A stretch of 27,326 nucleotides of DNA from an uncultured Parabacteroides sp. (GCA_934718155.1 CAKUZF010000037.1:1-27326), one strand, 5' to 3'; shown: positions 7,602 through 15,654, counted from the first letter of the stretch. Program-made: numbers and translations. Notes: generated from the sequence alone by a model not told the origin.

Positions 7602-8825
7602 TTACTTCGACTTCTTGTTGTTTCGTCCCGGAGGGCCAGGCATGAAGGGGCTACGCTCGCCCTCGGGCATGGCCGGCATCTGCGCCGCCGAGGCCATATC
7701 GACAGCAATCTCGTCGCCTTCGTTCAGGCCCGCCGTCACCTCGGTGGTCGAGGCAGAGCTTGTGCCCACTGTGATCTGCTTGGGCGAAAGCGTCTTTCCC
7801 TCGCGCACCCACACCATGCGCTTGCCCGCTTGCACCTCGTTGCCCTCCTCTTTCAGGGTCATGCCAATCTGCTCCATCATGGCCGGATCGGGCACGAAGC
7901 GCAAGGCCTTGTTGGGGATGGTCAGGATGTTCGGGCGCTCCATCGTGTAGATTGTCACGTTGGCCGTCAGACGGGGTTTCAGTTTCAGGTCGGGGTTGTC
8001 GGCCGTGATCACCACCTCGTAGGTCACCACCGTAGAGCTGCTGCTTGATGTGCTGCTCGAAGAGCTCTCGGAGTCGCCCAAGCGCACTTGGCGCACCACG
8101 CCCTCGAACTGATCGTTGGGATAGGCGTCGACCGTGAACGTCACACGCTGTCCCTCGGCCACCGTGCCTATGTCGGCCTCATCCACGTCGGCAATCACCT
8201 GCATCTTGGTCAGGTCGGCCGCGATCGTAAACAGCGTCGGTGTCTCGAAGCCTGCGGCCACCGTCTGTCCCTCTTCTACCGCCTTGTTGATCACCACGCC
8301 ATCGATCGGGCTGGTGATCGTCGCATATTCCAGGTTGCGGCGCACACGCACCATCGAGGCTTGGCTCTGCTCGTAGGCCGCCTTCGCCTTCTCGTATTGA
8401 TACGTAGCCGTCTCGTAGTCGGTGTCGCTCACCAGCTGTTTCTCGTGCAGCGTCTTGCTACGTGCGTAGTTCTTCTGTTGATACTCAAACTCTGTCTTGC
8501 TGCTGGCCAGCTGGGCCTGCGCCGAGCGAAGCTCTGCCTGCAAGTTGATCTTATCCATCTCGGCAATCAGCTGCCCGGCCTTCACCACGTCGTTGTAGTC
8601 TGCATACAACTTATCGACGATACCCGACACCTGCGTACCGACCTCGACCTCCGTCACAGGCTCTACGGTGCCTGTCGCGGTCACACTGTTGGTGATGGAG
8701 CCACGCTCCACCTTGGCGGTCTCCAACTGGATCGTACCTTTGGGCGACTTCCCACCAAAGAGGAAGAGGCCTCCTGCCAACGCCACGACAGCGACACCGC
8801 CCACGATCATTTTCTTCTTGTCCAT
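7602..8825 (-). CDS. MacA-like periplasmic adaptor (HlyD/RND family)
   Basis: A 407-residue adaptor. An N-terminal membrane anchor (about residues 6-24) is followed by a beta-barrel/lipoyl half (TATGTVEPVTEVEVGTQVSG), an alpha-helical hairpin (about 95-165, heptad-rich) and the second lipoyl half (ATITSPIDGVV). The frame is open to 8915, but that extension (30 residues) covers two intergenic hairpins and is Arg/Gly-rich. I therefore place the start at MDKKKMIVGG. A Ser/Thr run (residues 252-264, DNA 8034-8072) interrupts the membrane-proximal region. The protein links the inner-membrane MacB-like complex to the TolC-like channel encoded upstream. The gap to tolC is the only long one in the operon (149 bases). 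Confidence 0.92.
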   Translation of the reverse strand: MDKKKMIVGGVAVVALAGGLFLFGGKSPKGTIQLETAKVERGSITNSVTATGTVEPVTEVEVGTQVSGIVDKLYADYNDVVKAGQLIAEMDKINLQAELRSAQAQLASSKTEFEYQQKNYARSKTLHEKQLVSDTDYETATYQYEKAKAAYEQSQASMVRVRRNLEYATITSPIDGVVINKAVEEGQTVAAGFETPTLFTIAADLTKMQVIADVDEADIGTVAEGQRVTFTVDAYPNDQFEGVVRQVRLGDSESSSSSTSSSSSTVVTYEVVITADNPDLKLKPRLTANVTIYTMERPNILTIPNKALRFVPDPAMMEQIGMTLKEEGNEVQAGKRMVWVREGKTLSPKQITVGTSSASTTEVTAGLNEGDEIAVDMASAAQMPAMPEGERSPFMPGPPGRNNKKSK

Positions 8826-8882
8826 ATCTTTGTAGCTTTTATTTCCGTTATGATTGATTGAATGCAGATCACCCCTACCCAG

Positions 8883-8926
8883 CCTTCCCCGAAAGGAAGG
8901 GTCCTGCGACATCAACGTCGCAGGAC
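8883..8926. other. Two adjacent hairpins between the tolC-like and macA-like genes
   Basis: CCTTCC/GGAAGG (8883-8888/8895-8900) lies directly beside a perfect 10-bp stem, GTCCTGCGAC/GTCGCAGGAC (8901-8910/8917-8926, 6-nt loop). Neither is followed by a T-run on the minus strand, so they are not a classic terminator. They could protect the upstream message or set the ratio of channel to pump subunits, or be a dispersed REP-like element. Confidence 0.6.
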
Positions 8927-8974
8927 ACCCTCAAAAATTAAAGAGAGTGGAGTAATATAGTATATGATGATCCA

Positions 8975-10291
8975 TTAATAGTTTGCCGCAATGGGTTTAT
9001 GCTGGTAGATGTTGAGCAACTGCTGGCTCATCAGCGCCATATACTTGGCCTGCAGCTGTTGCTGCTGCGCCGTGAGGAAGTTGTTCTTCTCGGTCAGCAG
9101 CTCCACCGTGTTCTTCATGCCCAAGCCGAACTGCTGATCCACCAAGTTGTAGCTCTCTTGCACGTAGCGCAACCGCTCGCTGGCCGAGAGGTATTGCGTT
9201 TGCGAAGAGGTGGCATCGAGGTAGATGCCCTCGACGGTCTTCAGCAGCTGCTTTTGCGTGTTGAGCAGCTCCAGCTGGCTGGTGGTCAGCGCGTGCTTCG
9301 CCTTGTTGTAGGCCGTCTTATACTGACGGTTGCTGAAGATGGGAATGCTCAGTGTCAGGCCGACGCTCTCGTTGAAGCTGTTCCAAATCTGGCTGCCGAA
9401 GGCATAATCGGTGCCTGAAAGGTGGCCCGTGCCGATGCCTGCGTTCATCGAGAGGCTGGGCAGGAAAGCGCCCTTGGCCTTCTTAACGCCCAGTTCGGCC
9501 ACCTGGATCTCCTTCTCGCTGCTTTTCACAACGGGCATCACCGCCAAGGAGGTGTTGTAGATGGTCTGCTTGTCGGGCAGGGGGCTCATCACCTCTTCTT
9601 CCGTCAACTCGGGCACCTCCAGCTCGATGTCTTGCGTGATGTCGAGCTCCAAGAGCTGCTTGAGTTGCAACTTATAGTTGTCTAAGCTGGTCTGCGCCGT
9701 CACCAACTGGTATTTGTCGGTGCTCAACTGGCTCTCCAACTGAGCCAAGTCGACCTTCGAGATGGAGCCGGCACGTAGCAGCTCGACGGCACGGTCGCGC
9801 TGGGCGGTCGAAACCTCTACGGTCTGCTGATTGATGCGCACGGCTTCGAGGGCATAGAGCACCTGCATATAGGTCTGCACCAAAGCGATCTGGATGTTCT
9901 CCTCGCTTTCTTCGATCGCCAACTCGTTGATTTCGTCTTGCAATTTCTGCTGCTTGATGGCCTGCTGGCGCTGTCCGCCGTCGAAGAGTTTCCAATTGGC
10001 ATTCACGGCGTAGTTGCCGCTATAGCTGTTGTTCTTCTGCACATCGCTCGACGGATAGTTCACGAAGCCCTGCGTCACGGAGGCTGTCAGCGAGGGGAAG
10101 AGCTGCGCCTTGGCCTGCTCCGTATCCTCCAGTCCCGACTGATAAGCCACCTTGCTCTTCTTCACCTGGATGTTGTTGGCCAAGGCATAGTCTAAGCAGG
10201 CCTTCAGTGTCCACCGTGTGGGCAACTCCTGCGCCTTGACTGCCCATCCGAAAAGGAAGAGGCATGCGAATAAAAATGAAAATCGTTTCAT
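8975..10291 (-). CDS. TolC-like outer-membrane efflux protein
   Basis: A 438-residue protein with a signal peptide (MKRFSFLFACLFLFGWAVKA, cleavage near AQE). Two outer-membrane-efflux repeats follow (about 28-215 and 240-430), each with the long heptad-rich helices typical of TolC, for example WKLFDGGQRQQAIKQQ and FSNRQYKTAYNKAKHAL. It is the first gene of the operon with the MacA/MacB homologues and supplies the outer-membrane channel. Start chosen at the ATG that begins the signal peptide, about 30 bases downstream of a consensus promoter. The length is normal for Bacteroidota members. Confidence 0.93.
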   Translation of the reverse strand: MKRFSFLFACLFLFGWAVKAQELPTRWTLKACLDYALANNIQVKKSKVAYQSGLEDTEQAKAQLFPSLTASVTQGFVNYPSSDVQKNNSYSGNYAVNANWKLFDGGQRQQAIKQQKLQDEINELAIEESEENIQIALVQTYMQVLYALEAVRINQQTVEVSTAQRDRAVELLRAGSISKVDLAQLESQLSTDKYQLVTAQTSLDNYKLQLKQLLELDITQDIELEVPELTEEEVMSPLPDKQTIYNTSLAVMPVVKSSEKEIQVAELGVKKAKGAFLPSLSMNAGIGTGHLSGTDYAFGSQIWNSFNESVGLTLSIPIFSNRQYKTAYNKAKHALTTSQLELLNTQKQLLKTVEGIYLDATSSQTQYLSASERLRYVQESYNLVDQQFGLGMKNTVELLTEKNNFLTAQQQQLQAKYMALMSQQLLNIYQHKPIAANY

Positions 10292-10322
10292 GTCGTTCCG
10301 TTTTTGATTCTTTTACCGAGAG

Positions 10323-10354
10323 CAAAAGTAAAATCAAAGCCAAAACGGCACAAA
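10323..10354 (-). promoter_or_regulatory. Promoter of the efflux/two-component operon
   Basis: The minus strand shows -33 TTTG (10354-10351), exactly 20 nt, then -7 TACTTTTG (10330-10323): a full Bacteroidota consensus. The predicted start is near 10317, giving a leader of about 25 nt before the TolC-like ATG. Confidence 0.8.
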
Positions 10355-10368
10355 TGGAATAGAAAGAG

Positions 10369-10394
10369 CCGCCCTTTTCACCGATAAAGGGCGG
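10369..10394 (-). terminator. Terminator of the alsT-like gene
   Basis: CCGCCCTTT (10369-10377 on plus) pairs with AAAGGGCGG (10386-10394) around an 8-nt loop. On the minus strand it is followed by CTCTTTCT. It lies about 20 bases beyond the symporter's stop and directly upstream of the efflux operon promoter. Confidence 0.75.
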
Positions 10395-10414
10395 TATTCT
10401 GTCGATAAGTGCTG

Positions 10415-11815
10415 TTACCAGCACTCCGCCTTGTCGCGCAACTCGGGGATGCGGTCGCGGTCGTAGCTGGGGCTCTTGATGCCGCTGCGCTTCTGGCGCA
10501 CGTAGTCATCCAAGAGGAGGAAGGCCTGCTTGCTCAAGAGGGCGATGGCGATCAGGTTGCAGATGGTCATCAAGGCCATGGTGACATCCGCCAAGCTCCA
10601 CACCAGGTCGAGGCTGGCCAAGGAGCCAAAGAGCACCATGCCGCCCACCAGGAGGCGATAGACAAACAGCACCCACTTGCGGGAGGTGATGAAACGGATG
10701 TTCGCCTCGCCATAATAATAGTTGCCAATGATGCTGCTGAAGGCGAAGAGCAAAATGGCCAAAGCCACGAAGATGCTGCCCGCACCGCCGACCTCGGCCT
10801 TCAAAGCCTCCTGCGTCAGCTGCACGCCATTGAGCGATCCATCCAGAGGCACGCCGCTGAAGAGGATGATGAACGCCGTGCAGGTACATATAACTAATGT
10901 GTCGGAGAAGACACCCAACGCCTGAATCAAACCCTGCTTGACCGGATGCGACACGTGGGCCGTAGCCGCCACGTTGGGCGCCGAACCCATGCCGGCCTCG
11001 TTGCTGAAGAGGCCTCGCTTGATGCCCTGCATCAAAGCCGCTCCCACGCTGCCGCCTACGGCTTGCTCCCAGCCCATGGCGTTAGCGACAATCAGCTTGA
11101 TGACCGCTGGCAGCTGGCCGATGTTGATGAACACTATGCCCAACGCCAAGGCAATATAGCCCAACGCCATGATGGGCACTACGACGCTGCTGACCCGTGC
11201 GATGCGATGAATGCCGCCAAAGATCGTAGCGAGCGAGATGAGGGTCAGGGCGATGCCCATCCAGGCATGGTCGATGCCGAAGGAGCCCTCCCAAGCGGCG
11301 CAGATGGTGTTGCTCTGCACCGAGTTGAAGGCGAAACCGAATGTGATGGAGATCAGGATGGCAAACAAAACGCCCATCCAACGCCAGCCCAAGCCTCGCT
11401 CCATGTAGTAGGCCGGGCCGCCAATGAAGGAATCTTTCCCCTTGATCTTATACAACTGCGCCAACGTGGACTCGACAAAAGCACTTGATGAACCTAAGAG
11501 GGCGATGAGCCACATCCAAAAGACAGCCCCCGGGCCGCCCACTGCGACCGCCGTGGCGACACCCGCCAAGTTGCCCGTGCCTACGCGGCTGGCCAACGAG
11601 ACCGCAAAAGCCTGAAAAGAGGAGATGTGCTTCTCGCCGTTGCCGGCCTTCTGCGTGGAGTCGCCCAAAAGGCGCACCATCTCGCCGATCATTCTAAACT
11701 GTACGAACTTGCCTCGCCAAGTGAACCATAAGGCACAGCCCAGCAGCATGATGATTAACACGTATGACCAAAGGACTTCGTTGATTGCCCCGATACACTG
11801 ATTGAGTGACTCCAT
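10415..11815 (-). CDS. AlsT/AGCS sodium:alanine (glycine) symporter
   Basis: A 466-residue inner-membrane symporter of the AGCS family, taking up alanine, glycine or a related amino acid with Na+. Recognisable family segments are RMIGEMVRLLG near the N-terminus, SLASRVGTGNLAGVATAV, FWMWLIALLGSSSAFVEST, GGPAYYMERGLG and KRGLFSNEAGMGSAPNVAA. About ten hydrophobic segments are spread over the length. It is a single-gene unit, with a promoter at 11838-11866 and a terminator at 10369-10394. In Bacteroidota such proteins are often annotated alanine:cation symporters; the exact substrate is inference. Confidence 0.93.
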   Translation of the reverse strand: MESLNQCIGAINEVLWSYVLIIMLLGCALWFTWRGKFVQFRMIGEMVRLLGDSTQKAGNGEKHISSFQAFAVSLASRVGTGNLAGVATAVAVGGPGAVFWMWLIALLGSSSAFVESTLAQLYKIKGKDSFIGGPAYYMERGLGWRWMGVLFAILISITFGFAFNSVQSNTICAAWEGSFGIDHAWMGIALTLISLATIFGGIHRIARVSSVVVPIMALGYIALALGIVFINIGQLPAVIKLIVANAMGWEQAVGGSVGAALMQGIKRGLFSNEAGMGSAPNVAATAHVSHPVKQGLIQALGVFSDTLVICTCTAFIILFSGVPLDGSLNGVQLTQEALKAEVGGAGSIFVALAILLFAFSSIIGNYYYGEANIRFITSRKWVLFVYRLLVGGMVLFGSLASLDLVWSLADVTMALMTICNLIAIALLSKQAFLLLDDYVRQKRSGIKSPSYDRDRIPELRDKAECW

Positions 11816-11837
11816 AGCTTAGATTTTTTTGATGGGG

Positions 11838-11866
11838 CAAAGGTAAGGAATTATTTAGTTTAGCAA
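11838..11866 (-). promoter_or_regulatory. Promoter of the alsT-like gene
   Basis: The minus strand reads TTG (11866-11864), then 18 nt, then -7 TACCTTTG (11845-11838), leaving a leader of about 16 nt to the ATG at 11815. Its presence suggests the short RNA cassette upstream is a separate unit and not the leader of this gene. Confidence 0.65.
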
Positions 11867-11872
11867 CGGCCT

Positions 11873-11947
11873 AAAAAGAAAAAAGCCATCCATCACGGAC
11901 AGCCAATCTCATTGTTGTTAACCTTAAATCTAATACCATGAAAAACA
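11873..11947 (-). ncRNA. Putative short RNA, cassette copy 2
   Basis: The minus-strand arrangement is the same as at 3587-3668: box TATATTTG, then a leader with GTATTAGATTTAAGGTTAACA, a hairpin and a T-run. The predicted RNA is about 75 nt. This copy also contains a 22-codon open frame starting at the ATG just before GTATTAGA and ending in the T-rich tract after the hairpin. It is unclear whether that frame is translated. It lies upstream of the alsT-like gene on the same strand, so an attenuator role is an alternative. Confidence 0.45.
11879..11904 (-). terminator. Terminator of RNA cassette 2
   Basis: On the minus strand GGCTGTCC (11904-11897) pairs with GGATGGCT (11891-11884), with three G-U wobbles and a five-base loop. 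It is followed by TTTTTTCTTTTT. Confidence 0.65.
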
Positions 11948-11952
11948 CGATG

Positions 11953-11960
11953 CAAATATA
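11953..11960 (-). promoter_or_regulatory. Bacteroidota -7 box TATATTTG of RNA cassette 2
   Basis: The TATATTTG on the minus strand is identical to the box at 3674-3681, and the following bases are also nearly identical. No convincing -33 element is present. A plus-strand TACTTTTG (11982-11989) lies back to back with it and could fire towards the GSCFA gene. Confidence 0.5.
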
Positions 11961-12127
11961 GGGCTTTTATGTTACGCAGCATACTTTTGCAGCATAAATC
12001 GTATGCGTATTAACACAGTTTAGCAAAACGGGGCACCAACTGTTAACAAATAAGGGCGAAATCTTGCGTTTCGTTAGTAAACCTTGCGGAAGAGCGGCGC
12101 AAAGGAGGCGTTTCGGAATATTCTGGC

Positions 12128-12135
12128 TACATTTG
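12128..12135 (+). promoter_or_regulatory. Probable -7 box TACATTTG of the GSCFA/murF-alr unit
   Basis: TACATTTG lies 32 bases before the ATG chosen for the GSCFA gene. It would place the transcript start near 12141 and rule out the TTG start further upstream. The -33 match (TTTCG about 17 nt upstream) is poor. Confidence 0.5.
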
Positions 12136-12167
12136 CAAAGAATGAACCAAGAGATGCTGATAGAACG

Positions 12168-13154
12168 ATGAATCTAACGACACCAATCCAACTAAACAGG
12201 CCGGCGTTTGGCGTGAGCTATGCCGACCCGCTCCTGCTGATGGGCTCCTGTTTTGCCGAGAACATGGGCGCAAGGTTAACCGACGAGAAGTTTCGGGTGG
12301 ACAGCAATCCTTTCGGCACGCTGTATAACCCCGCTTCGATCGCCGAAGCGCTGCGCCGACTGATGCGCCCCACGCCCCTGACGGCCTCCGACCTGTTCGA
12401 GCACGAAGGAGCCTACCACAGCTTCGCCTACCACAGCCGCTTCTCGGCCCCCACCGAAGAGCAGGCCTTGCGGCAGATGAACGAGCGGCTGCTGCAGTCG
12501 GCCGCCGGGCTGGGCCGTGCGACCCGCCTCATCTTAACATGGGGAACGGCCTACGTGTATCGCCTGAAAAGCGACGGACGCATCGTGGCCAATTGCCACA
12601 AACGCCCCGAACGGGAGTTCGTGCGCGAGCGACTGACCGTCGGCTCCATCGTAGCGGAATGGCGCACGCTCCTCGCCGAACTGTGGAGCCAATGCCCCGA
12701 ACTGAAGCTGATCTGCACCGTTAGCCCCATTCGCCATTGGAAAGACGGGGCGCATGGCAACCAGTTGAGCAAGGCTACCTTGCTCTTGGCTCTCGATGCC
12801 CTGCAAGCCGAGTTTCCCGAGCGCATCAGCTACTTCCCCGCCTACGAGATCCTTATGGACGAGCTGCGCGACTACCGCTTCTATGCCGACGACATGCTGC
12901 ATCCCTCGCCCCTGGCCGTAGACTACATCGCCGAATGCTTCGGCCAAACCTTTTTCGATCGCGAAACGCAAGCGACCCGCAAGGAGTGGGAGGAGATTGG
13001 CAAGGCCATCGCGCACCGCCCCCTGCAACCAGCCAGCGAGGGCTACCAGCGCTTCATAACACAAACTTTGTTAAAGGTGCAACAGCTTAAAGCGAAAATG
13101 CCTTTCTTTGAAGTTTCAAAAGAGATCGAAATATTGACAGCTAAACTACGTTGA
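12168..13154 (+). CDS. GSCFA family protein (SGNH-like hydrolase)
   Basis: A 328-residue protein with the name-giving motif GSCFA (LLMGSCFAENMG) near residue 25 and a C-terminal DDMLHPS block resembling the Asp/His pair of SGNH esterases. No signal peptide or membrane segment is evident, so it is probably cytoplasmic. The frame opens 28 codons earlier at a TTG, but that stretch overlaps the likely promoter, and the family consensus starts close to the ATG at 12168. It ends 3 bases before the MurF-Alr gene. That tight pairing suggests a role tied to cell-envelope building, but the substrate is unknown to me. Confidence 0.88.
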   Translation: MNLTTPIQLNRPAFGVSYADPLLLMGSCFAENMGARLTDEKFRVDSNPFGTLYNPASIAEALRRLMRPTPLTASDLFEHEGAYHSFAYHSRFSAPTEEQALRQMNERLLQSAAGLGRATRLILTWGTAYVYRLKSDGRIVANCHKRPEREFVRERLTVGSIVAEWRTLLAELWSQCPELKLICTVSPIRHWKDGAHGNQLSKATLLLALDALQAEFPERISYFPAYEILMDELRDYRFYADDMLHPSPLAVDYIAECFGQTFFDRETQATRKEWEEIGKAIAHRPLQPASEGYQRFITQTLLKVQQLKAKMPFFEVSKEIEILTAKLR

Positions 13155-13157
13155 AGC

Positions 13158-15623
13158 ATGGAATACGCTATAAAGGAGGTGGCTCAGGTGATAGGAGCTG
13201 CCACAGAGCCACTGCACGACGACACGATCAGCCTGCTGCTGACCGATAGCCGTTGCCTCTCATTCCCAGAGCAAAGCCTTTTCTTTGCCTTGGTTACTAA
13301 AACGAACAATGGGCATCGTTACATCTCCGATTTGTATAAACTGCGTGTACGCAATTTCGTGGTGAGCGAGATGCGCCCAGAGTTTGAGGAGATGCCCGAG
13401 GCCAACTTCCTTTTCGTAAAAGATACGCTGCGCGCCTTGCAGCGCTTGGCCGCCTACCACAGGAAGCGTTTCCAGATACCGGTGATTGGCATCACGGGAA
13501 GCAACGGCAAGACCATCGTGAAGGAATTCCTCTATCAACTGCTGCACAACGAGTTCAACATCGTTCGTTCGCCCCGAAGCTACAACTCCCAACTGGGCGT
13601 GCCCCTCTCGGTCTGGCAGATGAACGAGAAACACACGTTGGGCATCTTCGAGGCAGGCATCTCGCAGCCCGACGAGATGGAGCGTTTGCAACCCATCATT
13701 GCCCCGACCATTGGTGTCATTACCAACATTGGCGAGGCGCACCAGGAGAACTTCCTCTCTACCAACCAAAAGTGTATGGAGAAGCTGTCGCTCTTCAACG
13801 ACTGCGAGGCCATCATCTACGATGGCGACGACCTGTTTATCGCCAACTGCATCGAATCGGCCTGCCTCTCGCACAAGGCGATCGGGTGGAGCCGCAAGGA
13901 TTCGGATGCGCCGCTTTTCATCGAACGGATAGAGAAACAGACGCAGCAGACCGTGATTTATTGTACGCTGTTCGGACTCAACCAGACGGTGGTGATTCCC
14001 TTCACCGATGATGCCTCGATCGAGAACGTGATCCATTGCCTGGCCATCATGCTCTACCTGAAGCCCACCAGCGTGAAAGACGTCACGAAGTTCGCCCACC
14101 TGGAACCGGTGGATATGCGCTTAGACGTTAAGCAAGGCATCAACAACTGCCTGCTGATAAACGACACCTACAACTCCGACATCAACTCGCTCGACATCGC
14201 CCTCGACTTCCAGCAGAGCCGCCGTGTGGGCAAGGAGCTGAAGTCTACGCTGATTCTCTCCGACATCTTGCAATCGGGCACGCTGCCCAAGTCCTTATAT
14301 AAAAAGGTAGCGGCCTTGGTGGATCGCAAGAAGGTGGATCGCCTGATTGGCATCGGTCGCGACCTGAAGGAGTATGGCGGCGCGTTCGACATCGAGAAGG
14401 AGTTCTATCTCACGACAGACGAGTTTATCCATTCGCCCAGCTTCCGCCAATTCAAAGACGAACTGATCTTGCTGAAAGGCTCTCGCCATTTCCATTTCGA
14501 ACGCATCTCGGAGCTGCTGGAGAAGAAGGTGCACGAAACCATCTTAGAGGTAAACCTCGATGCCATCGTACACAACTTCAACTTCTACCGTTCGAAGCTG
14601 AACCCGGAGACCAAGATGGTCTGCATGGTGAAGGCCTCGGGCTATGGCATTGGCTCGGTGGAACTGGCAAAGACCTTGCAGTCGCATCGCTGCGACTACC
14701 TGGCCGTAGCGGTGGCCGACGAAGGAGCCGACCTGCGCAAGGAGGGCATCTCAATCCCCATCATCGTGATGAACCCGGAGTTCAGCAGTTTCAACGTGCT
14801 CTTCGAGAACCACCTGGAGCCGGAGGTCTATAGCTTCCGTTGGCTGGATGCCTTGATCAAGGAGACAGAGCGACGAGGCATCACCGATTACCCCATTCAC
14901 ATCAAGATCGACACGGGTATGCACCGCTTGGGCTTCCAACCCACCGACATGCCCGCCTTGTGTGAGCGACTGAAGGAGCAGACCGGTGTGCAGGTGCGTT
15001 CGGTCTTCTCGCACTTGGCGGGCAGCGATTCCTTCGTGTTCGACGACTTCACGCAGCAGCAGTTAGACACCTTCACGAAGACGGCGGCGGCTTTGGAGCA
15101 GGGCTTGGAGCATAAGGTGATCAAGCACATACTCAACACGGCCGGTATAGAACGCTTCACCTCTTACCAGATGGATATGGTGCGCCTGGGCATTGGCCTT
15201 TATGGCGTGAGCGCCTCGGGGCAACGAGGCCTGCGTAACGTGAGCACCCTGAAGACAACCATCTTGCAGATCCAGCAAGTCGCGGCGGGCGACTCGATCG
15301 GCTATAGCCGCAAGACCTATGTGGAGCGCGACTCACGCATCGCCATCATTCCGATAGGCTATGCGGATGGTTGGAACCGCCACTTCAGCAACGGCGGCGG
15401 CGAAGTCTATTTGCGAGGCAAGCGTTGCCCGATTGTGGGAAACATCTGCATGGATGCCTGCATGGTTGACGTGACCGACACGGACGCGCAGGAGGGCGAC
15501 AGCGTCGAGATCTTTGGTGAGAACCTGCCAGTCACGGAGTTGGCCGATAAGCTGAAGACCATACCTTATGAGATCCTGACCTCCGTTTCGCCCCGTGTGA
15601 AACGGGTTTATTATCGCGAATAG
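13158..15623 (+). CDS. murF-alr: Bifunctional MurF ligase / alanine racemase
   Basis: An 821-residue fusion. Residues 1-455 are a MurF-like UDP-MurNAc-tripeptide:D-Ala-D-Ala ligase, with P-loop GITGSNGKT (111-119, Lys118), LGVPLSVW, AGISQPDEME, NIGEAHQENF and the C-terminal NDTYNSD block. Residues 460-821 are an alanine racemase: NLDAIVHNFNFYRSKL, PLP lysine K492 in VKASGYG, Tyr716 in GDSIGYSRKT as probable second base, GYADGWNR, and ICMDACMVD. One cytoplasmic protein would thus make D-alanine and attach D-Ala-D-Ala to the peptidoglycan precursor. The fusion is usual in Bacteroidota. Both halves appear complete, but activity of the ligase half should not be assumed, since some such genomes carry a separate murF. 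Confidence 0.95.
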   Translation: MEYAIKEVAQVIGAATEPLHDDTISLLLTDSRCLSFPEQSLFFALVTKTNNGHRYISDLYKLRVRNFVVSEMRPEFEEMPEANFLFVKDTLRALQRLAAYHRKRFQIPVIGITGSNGKTIVKEFLYQLLHNEFNIVRSPRSYNSQLGVPLSVWQMNEKHTLGIFEAGISQPDEMERLQPIIAPTIGVITNIGEAHQENFLSTNQKCMEKLSLFNDCEAIIYDGDDLFIANCIESACLSHKAIGWSRKDSDAPLFIERIEKQTQQTVIYCTLFGLNQTVVIPFTDDASIENVIHCLAIMLYLKPTSVKDVTKFAHLEPVDMRLDVKQGINNCLLINDTYNSDINSLDIALDFQQSRRVGKELKSTLILSDILQSGTLPKSLYKKVAALVDRKKVDRLIGIGRDLKEYGGAFDIEKEFYLTTDEFIHSPSFRQFKDELILLKGSRHFHFERISELLEKKVHETILEVNLDAIVHNFNFYRSKLNPETKMVCMVKASGYGIGSVELAKTLQSHRCDYLAVAVADEGADLRKEGISIPIIVMNPEFSSFNVLFENHLEPEVYSFRWLDALIKETERRGITDYPIHIKIDTGMHRLGFQPTDMPALCERLKEQTGVQVRSVFSHLAGSDSFVFDDFTQQQLDTFTKTAAALEQGLEHKVIKHILNTAGIERFTSYQMDMVRLGIGLYGVSASGQRGLRNVSTLKTTILQIQQVAAGDSIGYSRKTYVERDSRIAIIPIGYADGWNRHFSNGGGEVYLRGKRCPIVGNICMDACMVDVTDTDAQEGDSVEIFGENLPVTELADKLKTIPYEILTSVSPRVKRVYYRE

Positions 15624-15646
15624 GCTGTGATTTGGCACATTTTGTG

Positions 15647-15654
15647 TACTTTTG
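15647..15654 (+). promoter_or_regulatory. -7 box TACTTTTG of the fabI gene
   Basis: TACTTTTG lies 22 bases before the fabI ATG, in the 53-base gap after murF-alr. A TTTG occurs only 12 nt upstream, so the -33 element is unclear. Confidence 0.55.

Noticed and set aside
8826..8915. 30-residue N-terminal extension of the MacA-like adaptor
   Set aside because: It translates two intergenic hairpins and would bury the membrane anchor; ATG 8825 fits the family.
11941..11964. Tiny plus-strand frame beginning ATGAAAAACACG across the RNA cassette promoter
   Set aside because: It is only seven codons and explained by the conserved minus-strand promoter and leader; no ribosome site.
12084..12167. Upstream TTG start of the GSCFA gene
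   Set aside because: The region contains the probable -7 box TACATTTG, and the conserved part starts just after the ATG at 12168.
13260..14099. 279-codon minus-strand frame opposite murF-alr
   Set aside because: It is a shadow frame in GC-rich coding DNA; the plus strand has complete MurF motifs.
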